Shown piece by piece: positions 57,501 to 64,000 of a stretch of 64,000 nucleotides of DNA. The position numbers were made by a program, and so were the translations under genes. Origin of the DNA: Tribonema minus (lineage: Eukaryota > Sar > Xanthophyceae > Tribonematales > Tribonemataceae); assembly GCA_017506865.1 (NCBI GenBank), contig JAFCMP010000066.1, forward strand, positions 1 to 64,000. The letters are read 5' to 3'. Numbering within the stretch: the stretch's first letter is position 1; each line of letters starts with the position of its first letter. The notes under the pieces are model-generated. The model worked only from the letters and a program-made list of their open reading frames with translations. It did not search any database and was not told where the DNA came from.

Positions 57501-60500
57501 GCAGGGGTCACTGCACTTGTAGTGCGCCAGCGCCAGCAGCTCGTACTGAAGAGCGGGGGAGGCAGATATTGGGCAGAACCGCAATACGTTAGTTTTTGTA
57601 TGCTGTGCTTCACAGTATATCAGTATATCAGGAAAGTGCTTCAACTGCGTACTCAACCAGTAGCTGAGCGTTGCCACCACCATATTGCAGGGGTCACTGT
57701 ACACGTTGTGCGCCAGCGCAAGCAGCAGCTCATACTGAAGGTGAGGGGGGGCAGCCATTGGTGCAGAATTAAATAGGTATGCGTTACTTGCCGTGTGCTG
57801 TGCTTCACAATATGTCGAGAGGATAATTCAACAGTGTACTCAGCAAGGCACTTGAGCACCTGAGCGTTGCCACCACCTGTCGCAGGGATCGCCGCACGCA
57901 TAGTGTGTCAAAGCTAGCAGTAGCTCATATTCGGGGGCGGAGGCAGACACTGGTGTGCAATTGAGCGACAACGTTTCAGGGGCTCTACACTTTACAGTAT
58001 TCCAAAATAGTAATTCAACAGCAATGCGTTAGTTGGTGTGTGCTGTGCTCCACACTTTTTCTTTTTCTAAAGGCTACTTCAATATCGTACTCAGCAAGGC
58101 GCCGATGCACCTAGAACCAAGATGGCAACGAGGAGCCCCGTCAGCGTCGCAAGTCAAGAGTCATGAGTGAAGGTTGCCGCCAGGCCACACCACTACGAAG
58201 CAGTGCACTACATTAGACTTGTGCATGTGCCTCGCAGCAGCAGCACTCACTGCACGCCCTCCAGCCTGATCCTAGCCCCGATTGCAATCCTAACCATCCG
58301 AGAGGCATGCAGGAATAAAGTGTGTACACATCGATATACTGCTTAGCTAGCCCCCATTGCATATGAATCGTTCGAAAGGCATACAAGAAAAAAGTGTGTA
58401 CACATCGGAATATTGCAACTTGCAGCAGCAGCAGCAGCAGCAGCGGCGGCAGCAGCAGCACCACCAGCAGCAGCAGCAGCGGCGGCGGCAGCAGCAGCAG
58501 CAACGGTAGCAGCAGCAACGCTCACCGCGCTCTCCCGCGTGCGGCCGTTGCTGTCCTTGGTGCTGAGCACTACCTCGCCCAGCAGCGCGGGCACGGCCGC
58601 TGCGTGCGCCGGATTTGTCGCATCAAAAGACTGCAGTGGCAGCGGCAGCAGTAGCAGCAGCAGCAGACCAGTGCATGCCGTGATTGAGGTCAGCCCGGCA
58701 CTGTAACACTCAAGAAATATGTATTCATACTATACTTCGAAGTACGTGCTTGAGCAGCAGCTTGTGCCCTGGGGCATCGCACGCCCCCTCGTCAAGTGAT
58801 CACAGCGCAGCTCGAGTTTGGAGGCGGCACTGGTTTTGAGTGGCAGTGGCCGCAGACCAGTGTGGCCGTGACTCAGCAATCCGCACTCGCTTTTGAAGGC
58901 CCCAGGGCAGTGAGTGCTCCCTCTCGTCGGTCAAAGTGCAGGTCTTCTTTGCAGGCGCTGATGATGTGCAGCCAGCATGGCGCCAGCAGGCTAAAACAAG
59001 CAGCACCAGCCGCAGCTGAGAACTTGCAACCTGCTGCAGCCAACTGTGCGCTTTGGTATGTAGGCAGTGGCAGTCATATTTATATACATACCCCAGCCCT
59101 TCCACCACAGCAATGCGCGCCTGCGCCAGCGGCGTCAGGCACCGCAGCCGAGCTTGGCCGCGCAGCGGCATGACAGCACACAGGCTGGTGATAACGCCCA
59201 AAGGAACTATTATTACTACATATTGAGCGCTGCTGCTTGCACGCAGCGCATGCCAACACAAGCGTTAAGGTGCGCTGCTGATGCCTTCCACTCTTCCGCA
59301 TCGTAACGCGGCAGCACAAGAGGCTGGTGACAGCGTTCAAGGAACTATCATTATTACAGATTAAGCGCTGCTGCTTCCACGCAGGGCATGCCAACGGTTT
59401 CACCCACAGGCGTTGAGGCGCAAATGTATATCTTCTACAGTGACGTACCTGCGCCAGCAGCGTCAGACACCGCAGCCGGCTCTGCCGCGCGGTGACGTGG
59501 CAGCACGACAGGCTGGTGACGACGCCCAGAGGGACTGTTATCATTACAGATTTGCTGCTGCTGCTTGCAAGCAGGGCACGTCAACACAGGCAGCGAGGTG
59601 CACCGGTGATGCCTTCCACAGAGACGTACCTGCGCCAGCAGCGTCAGGCACCGCAGCCGGCTCTGCCGCGCGGTGACGTGGCAGCATGACAGGCTTGTGA
59701 CGAATAGCTCCAGCACGTCCGGCAGCCGCTCGGCGGACGCCAGGAGCTTGCCCTGCGGGTTGAAGTTGGGAGGCAGGAATTGAAGTTGGGAGGCAGCAGC
59801 GCTTAGAGTTAGTGGCAGCCCTCGGCGGTCGCGAGGCGAGCGCCTTCAAGCTGCTTGCATGTGCTGGCACTGCGCACATCCTTTCCGCGCTGTACGTTAG
59901 GGTAACAGTTGGAATTAGGGTTGGCACCGTCTCTGCGCCGCCTGCCGCGCGCAGCGCCAGCTCGTCACCACATGTGAGCTCGGCACCAGTTGTGAGCACA
60001 ACAAATAGAATACATGAGGTTATTCCACAGAGGCATGGGTTGGGATGGGACAGGGTCGAGGCTAGGTTAACGGTAGAGCTAGGGTTGAAGCAAGGGGTGG
60101 AGTCAGCGCCGTGTCCCACCTGCTGCGCGCACAGCGCCAGCTCATCGTTAATTGTCATTTCGCTACTACTTCGGGAAGTACTAAACAGCATAACACTCAC
60201 ATGAGCTCACCATGTGGAGGGGAAAGGTGTCAGGTTCAAGGTTAGGGCAGCGTCTAGGTGTAAGCGCTAGGGTTAGAGCAAGGGCTAGGTCTAGCGGCGC
60301 CTCTCGCCTGCGACGCACACAGCGCCAGCTCATTGCTGGATGTGAACTCGCTATGTACCGCAAGAGCGCACAGACACAATGAGCCTACTGCACACAGAGG
60401 CGTAGGGTACACTTAGCATTAGGGCTGCAATGAGGTTTACAGCAAGGGCTAGGGTCAGCACAGCCTCACACCTGCGACGCGCACAGCGCCAGCTCATCAC

Positions 60501-63500
60501 CAAATGTGAACTCGCTACTTCTCAAAGGTTATGTAGACGGGGTAAATTTCATGCTCAGAGTTGGGGCAACGTCTAAGTGTAAGGTCAGGGTTAGAGCGGG
60601 GTCAGTGCCGCCTCTCACCTGCGATGCGCACAGCGCCAGCAGCATGCGGTACGCGAGTCAAGCATTACATGGTGAGCACGACACACAAAAGCGGTAGAAG
60701 GGGGGTTAAAAGTGTTGACCCTTGAGAGTAGAGTGATTGCTAGGGTTTAGAGCAATGGCTGGGAGTAGCGTCAAGTCTCACCTGCGACGCGCACAGCGCC
60801 AGCAGCATGCGGTACGCGCGCTTCTGGAGCTGAGCGCTGACATCATCCAGCACCAGCGGCTTGCACGCGCGGTACAGCAGCGCGCTGCACTCCTCCTCCT
60901 GTGACAGTTGTGATTGCAGTTGAAGTTGCAGATGAGTGGGCAACAATGCGTCAGTGCGCCTGCGAGCGTTAGCTGAGATGTGATGTTGTTATGGTTGTGA
61001 CGAGTACTGGAGTACAAGGGCACAAGGCACGTCTTGATGTTTAACCACTCACAACTCAACAAGGGTTAGGGTTAGAGATAGAGCACGCTTACAGCGAGAG
61101 CGCTGGCGTTCTACGCAGCAGACGGGTTTGGCTCGAACAACTGGATCAAACATCATCACCAGGGTCTTACTAGAGGCATTGTCGGACTTGACTGGCGCTC
61201 TTGCATCGTCTAGCCTCAGGTTCCCGCTGATGTACCACAAAGCATCGCTACACAGCATCCAAGCAGTGGCATCAGGAACCCCGCCAGGCTTGGCACCACA
61301 GCGGTGGCCACGGCTGCTGTACCTGAATGATTCACGCCTGCTCCTGTCAACCAACCAGGCAAAACACTACATGCATACCGCTGGTATTTCAAGATGCAGC
61401 ATGTGTTGGCTCCAGGGCGAAAGCCATACATACCCTTACATGCACATCGTAAGGCGCTTGACACTTGGTGTGTCAGGAGCTTACCAGACTTGGCACTAGG
61501 GCAGCGGCCATAGCCATGTAGATCAGCGTTGTGTATAATTCGCAGGGGTTGCTATCAAGGCGCCCATCGATTAGGCAAAATACCACATTCTTTCCGCAAG
61601 GCATCTCATACTTAGCAAGAGCCATGGCTGTATACATGCGGCCAGGCACTGTCACGTGGTGTCAGGAGCTTACCAGGCTTGGCACCAGAGCAGCGGCCAT
61701 CGCCATGTAGTGTAGTAATTACCGTAGATCACGGAGTATAAACCCCCCCCGTTTTAGCAAGTTGCGAGGCCCGTGTTCGGAAGACGGGGGGTCTTATACG
61801 GGGGGGGGGTCTTATACAACGTACCCCCCGTCTTGCACGCTCGTGAGTGGCTGCGGTAGCATATATCGCATGATATACACTGTAGCACACAGCGACTGCA
61901 AGCAGCAGGCCGCAAATGAACGTTCTGCAGCTCCTACCCTAGCACGCCTGGTTCAAACACGCCCTTGGCACTGCAACACACGGCTGCAGAGACATTGCAC
62001 AGCAACGCAGCTCGCACCACCTGCTTTTGCGCTGCACACCTTGTCCCCTCGCGCTGAATTATGCCGAAACAACTTGAAGATGGCGTCACTGCCATGTTTC
62101 TTTGTCTACAACCCCGGTCTTATACACCACGTGCTTACCCCCGGTCTTATACAGCATACCCCCGGTCTTGCGTACACACACACACCTCCCTATGGAGACG
62201 GGGGGTCTTATACTACAGTATACGATGGGGGGGTCTTATACAAGAGGGGGGGTTTATACTCCGTGATCTACGGTATGTATGCAATTTACGTACATATTTA
62301 TATGTGTCAATAAACTCCAAGAAGTGTACTTGATGCATGGTATCAGGAGCTTACCAGGCTTGGCACCAGGGCAGCGGCCATGGTCATGTAATCCATTGAT
62401 ATGTAGTATATACCTCATAGTTATAATGGTATCAGGAGCTTACCAGGCTTGGCACCAGGGCAGCGGCCATGGCCATGTAGTTCAGCGCGACGCGCGTGCC
62501 TTCCTGAGCGGCGGACTGCGCATCCGCCACGTCCATGTCGTCCGACGGAGCGTCACCGCCCTTGTCCCTGCAGCAACCATTGTCAAATACAAGTTGAGTA
62601 CAAGTCAAGTACAAGTCAAGTACAACGAAAGCGATAATATCTGAACAAGGCGTCCAACGGAGCATCACCACCCTTCTCCCTGCAGCAGCAACCATTGGTC
62701 AAGTACAAGTCAAGTACAAGTCAAGTACAAGTCATGTAGAAGTGTTCGGCAATGCGCATTGAGACTCTTTCACGATGTTCACAAAACAGGTGTGTAGATT
62801 CTGGTTGCAAGTCCATGGGCGTCCACCATCTGGGGTTTCACGCGCCCTGAGCGAGAATTGATGAAAAGTACAAGTGATTGGTGAACATCTGACAAGGCGT
62901 CCGTTGAAATGTCGCCGCCATCTCCCTGCGGCAGAAATGATACGATTTGAGTACAGCACAACAAGAAAGTCAGGAACACATCCATGGAGCGTCACTACTG
63001 TACTTTTCGTGCAACAGCGATTGCACGAGTCAAATGCGCGTCAACTTCTGCTCGAGCAGAGTGCAACTTCAAGTCAGTGGCACCTTTCTCCAAATGACTC
63101 TTTACCATGCATTATACTCTTAGGTGATGTTGAGTTCATGAGCGTTGCCACCCCTTCTCACTTGGGCAGCAATCACATGAGTCAGGTGTGAGTCAACGCA
63201 TCAAGTCGAGTACAAGTGATGGTCGCTGCCAAGACCTCCAATAACCTTGATGTTGATGCTTTGCAGCATGACTGATGTGGCTTACGATTGACCATCGCCA
63301 CCATTATAGTTGAAGCGGTGCTATAAACAAATGGTCAGCGCACCCTTAGTTGCTAGATCACAGTCCTAGATCACAGTACGTGAAGCAATGAAGTGCAACC
63401 GCAAAAAAACTCTGTGTAATAAGCACACATACAATCTGTCTGGTAGCTCAACAACCTCAACATCAATCATCTGTACCTTTTTGCGCCCTGAACGGGAGTC

Positions 63501-63670
63501 AATGAAAAACGCAATTGAAGTATTTATTTGAAGTTGAAGTCGCACCTGGATGCCTGCGCAGCCGCCGTTGCCTCCAGCAGCTTCTGCAGTAGCCTCTTGA
63601 ACAGCTGGGACAGGAATGGCTTGGGGGACACGCGCGCAAATGCAGCAGCAGCGCCGCACACCGCCAGCAC
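47847..63670 (-). CDS. RRP12: RRP12-like ribosome-assembly factor, 3' fourteen exons (5' part off window)
   Basis: Exons in transcript order: 63546-63670, 62444-62567, 60782-60898, 59630-59752, 58526-58630, 57221-57391, 56037-56104, 55502-55700, 54711-54797, 53304-53534, 52517-52670, 50709-50953, 49072-49227 and 47847-47966. Together they are 2025 bases, 674 residues plus stop, about half of a typical RRP12. All split codons are restored (AG+G twice, G+AC). HEAT-like helices come first (for example [37 protein letters not shown]). An acidic, disordered region follows ([21 protein letters not shown]). The lysine-rich end contains [19 protein letters not shown], the family's C-terminal signature. 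RRP12 is a nucleolar and shuttling factor needed for 90S/40S precursor maturation and nuclear export. The first exons lie beyond 64000. Nearly every exon is flanked by partial copies of itself. Confidence 0.92.
47967..48185 (-). pseudogene. Two copies of the last RRP12 exon's 5' edge
   Basis: The acceptor-side segment (on plus: acttggcgtgcgacttcttc…cagcgcctgtcatca) recurs with edges at 48073 and 48179, intervals 107 and 106. The first copy keeps [15 protein letters not shown] before diverging. The second has a stop (aaaatag on the minus strand). Confidence 0.92.
48250..48355 (-). repeat. Dispersed repeat, short copy in RRP12 intron
   Basis: The reverse complement carries the family's ctcgctcagggcgcgaa head and a following atggtggatgtccatggact…aatctacatgt. 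One frame reads [20 protein letters not shown]. Confidence 0.8.
49340..49780 (-). pseudogene. Copies of RRP12 penultimate exon's 5' edge
   Basis: The exon's acceptor side (edge 49227) recurs with edges at 49382, 49537 and about 49779, intervals 155, 155 and 242. Copies keep [12 protein letters not shown] coding or tgcccttgcc on plus and the flanking aggtaaaacgac-type intron sequence. A donorless fragment lies at about 49630. Confidence 0.85.
50487..51270 (-). repeat. RRP12 acidic exon flanked by its own edge copies and long C-runs
   Basis: Downstream in transcript sense, 50499-50580 repeats the donor half ([18 protein letters not shown]). Upstream, 51120-51211 repeats the acceptor half ([20 protein letters not shown]). 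Between and beyond lie G-runs on plus (C-runs in the sense strand) at 50985-51005, 51054-51068 and 51246-51268, which may act as polypyrimidine tracts or simply be unstable. Confidence 0.88.
51866..52440 (-). pseudogene. Three copies of an RRP12 exon's 3' edge
   Basis: The exon end at 52517 (ctggtatgacaagcctgcca on plus) recurs with edges at 52334, 52148 and 51866, intervals 183, 186 and 282. Codons for GEDGRLVIP are kept in the nearest copy and decay outward. The opposite, acceptor half of the same exon is copied upstream at 52745-52815 ([18 protein letters not shown]). Confidence 0.9.
53147..53220 (-). pseudogene. Copy of an RRP12 exon's 3' edge
   Basis: ttctcgcggaccatgaactt plus a C-rich stretch repeats the donor half of exon 53304-53534 about 155 bases away. 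Acceptor-half copies of the same exon (tcttcgcgtttcgcctgctt and relatives) lie at about 53805-53844 and 54040-54081. Confidence 0.8.
55388..55460 (-). pseudogene. Copy of an RRP12 exon's 3' half
   Basis: Plus-strand caccttgacacgctcaaagc onward repeats the donor side of exon 55502-55700 at 114 bases, including codons for [19 protein letters not shown]. The acceptor side is copied at 55812-55844 ([10 protein letters not shown]). Confidence 0.9.
56535..57110 (-). pseudogene. Four evenly spaced copies of an RRP12 exon's 3' edge
   Basis: The edge at 57221 (ctgccagttctctgaccgga on plus) recurs at 57042, 56869, 56709 and 56535, intervals 179, 173, 160 and 174. Each copy spans about 60-80 bases and encodes parts of [17 protein letters not shown]. 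The outermost is the most decayed and has lost the usual junction (aaccgcc). Confidence 0.93.
57480..57929 (-). pseudogene. Three copies of the same RRP12 exon's 5' edge
   Basis: The acceptor edge at 57391 recurs at 57545, 57734 and 57929 (intervals 154, 189, 195). Copies encode YELLLALAH…[16 protein letters not shown] segments of 70-80 bases. Taken with 56535-57110, one exon is flanked by seven partial copies. Confidence 0.92.
58394..58520. repeat. CAG/CGG-rich microsatellite
   Basis: cagcagcagcagcagcagcggcggcagcag-type repeats lie in the RRP12 intron just after the donor of exon 58526-58630. A shorter run is at 58635-58670, before the acceptor of the same exon. Confidence 0.9.
59110..59530 (-). 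pseudogene. Copies of an RRP12 exon's 3' edge
   Basis: Edge 59630 (ctgcgccagcagcgtcaggc on plus) recurs at 59449 and 59121. An intermediate copy, missing the edge itself, lies at about 59305-59335. The intervals of 181 and 328 equal about one and two units. The near copy keeps [18 protein letters not shown]. Confidence 0.9.
59942..60660 (-). pseudogene. Five evenly spaced copies of an RRP12 exon's 3' edge
   Basis: Edge 60782 (ctgcgacgcgcacagcgcca on plus) recurs at 60619, 60472, 60308, 60120 and 59942, intervals 163, 147, 164, 188 and 178. Each has only about 25-45 exon bases (LALCASQ and a little more) plus a similar intron with a gctaggg-type motif. Confidence 0.93.
61265..62390 (-). pseudogene. 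Four copies of an RRP12 exon's 3' edge, split by a transposon
   Basis: Edge 62444 (caggcttggcaccagggcag on plus, donor gtaagctcc in sense) recurs at 62355, 61674, 61485 and about 61270. The distance 62355-61674 shrinks from 681 to 127 once the 552-bp inverted-repeat element and its TA duplication are removed, so the train predates the insertion. Acceptor-half copies lie at about 62650-62679 and 62893-62925. Confidence 0.9.
61722..62273. mobile_element. TA-flanked inverted-repeat (MITE-like) DNA element
   Basis: Perfect 28-bp terminal inverted repeats: ccgtagatcacggagtataa then a C-run on the left, and its reverse complement on the right. They are flanked by ta on both sides (61720-61721, 62274-62275). 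Subterminal copies of ggggtcttatac and its complement recur at both ends. There is no transposase; the inside holds only short frames. The TA duplication points to a Tc1/mariner-like or similar mobilising enzyme. It sits in an RRP12 intron. Confidence 0.9.
62755..62870 (-). repeat. Dispersed repeat, short copy in RRP12 intron
   Basis: The reverse complement has attctcgctcagggcgcgtg, then atggtggacgcccatggact and aatctacac. Its frame reads [20 protein letters not shown], matching the copy at 48.3 kb. Confidence 0.8.
63425..63515 (-). repeat. Dispersed repeat, diverged copy in RRP12 intron
   Basis: The reverse complement has gactcccgttcagggcgcaa and a frame reading [20 protein letters not shown], so the SRSGR-x-x-x-QM core is kept despite base changes. 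Confidence 0.7.
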
Positions 63671-64000
63671 CTGCAATGCGGCCAAGAGCACTAGTTTCAG
63701 GCTTGAGGCTTTTCAATAATCTTGGCACTGTGCACGAAGGGCGTGGGCAGACTAGCCGCAGCTTGTATTTTACAAACGCTAGCTCGGCAGTCACGCGCTG
63801 CTCATCACAACCCCTACCAAACGCAGCAGCAGCGCCGCACACCGCCAGTACCTACAGCGCACCCAACAGCACAGCACTAGGGGTAAGGTCTGAGGCTTTC
63901 GACAATCTTGGCACCCAATACAGCCAGAAAAATAGGAACTAGCAGGAGGCATAGCAACGGGGAGGCAGCTCCGCACACCTACAACACGGCCAAGAGCACT
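63671..64000 (-). other. RRP12 intron reaching the right edge
   Basis: It contains two partial copies of the neighbouring exon's 5' edge (cgccgcacaccgccagtacc, edge 63850; ctccgcacacctacaacacg, edge about 63978). The preceding exon of the gene lies beyond the window. Confidence 0.75.

Noticed and set aside
56535-57929. Regularly spaced repeats resembling a CRISPR array
   Set aside because: Units contain exon-edge coding sequence, diverge progressively and lie in a nuclear intron.

Overview
The window is nuclear DNA of a eukaryote. It has spliced GT-AG genes with long introns, a Ty3/gypsy retrotransposon, a cilium/flagellum motor gene and a nucleolar ribosome-assembly gene. The host therefore builds motile axonemes. 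Secreted proteins rich in Ser-Ala-Pro-Thr repeats, interstitial TTAGGG-type motifs and about 50-55% GC fit a flagellated alga or related protist (haptophyte or stramenopile-like). That lineage assignment is inference only.

Layout. 1-1391: left flank with a dispersed repeat. 1392-12793: a complete Ty3/gypsy-type LTR retrotransposon with LTRs that I read as identical. Its polyprotein carries a full cytosine-C5 DNA methyltransferase domain between Gag and protease, and chromodomain-like and Tudor-like segments after integrase. Gag lacks its own ATG; the reading frame indicates that it starts on a leader exon inside the 5' LTR. 13582-20017 and 21867-31416: two paralogous nine-exon plus-strand genes for secreted proteins built from Ala-Pro-Thr linkers and RR-x-D/E...YF modules; every exon is phase 0. 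31417-37001: mostly repeats and low-complexity DNA. 37002-38306 (minus): an unrecognised single-exon protein with an N-terminal membrane anchor. It is divergent from 38710-45805 (plus), the six-exon gene for the inner-arm axonemal dynein light chain p28/DNALI1. 47847-63670 (minus, continuing off the right edge): the 3' fourteen exons of RRP12, a 90S/40S ribosome-assembly factor.

The most unusual features are two. First, the retroelement combines a DNA methylation writer with putative chromatin readers. Second, nearly every exon of p28 and RRP12 is flanked by trains of decaying partial copies. Copies of the exon's 3' edge with its donor lie downstream, and copies of its 5' edge with its acceptor lie upstream. 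Many are spaced about 150-195 bp apart, so the introns look as if they grew by repeated tandem duplication of splice-site segments. A TA-flanked terminal-inverted-repeat element (61722-62273) landed inside one such train.

Exon boundaries were read by eye from splice signals, frame continuity and known family sequences. No alignment or search was run.
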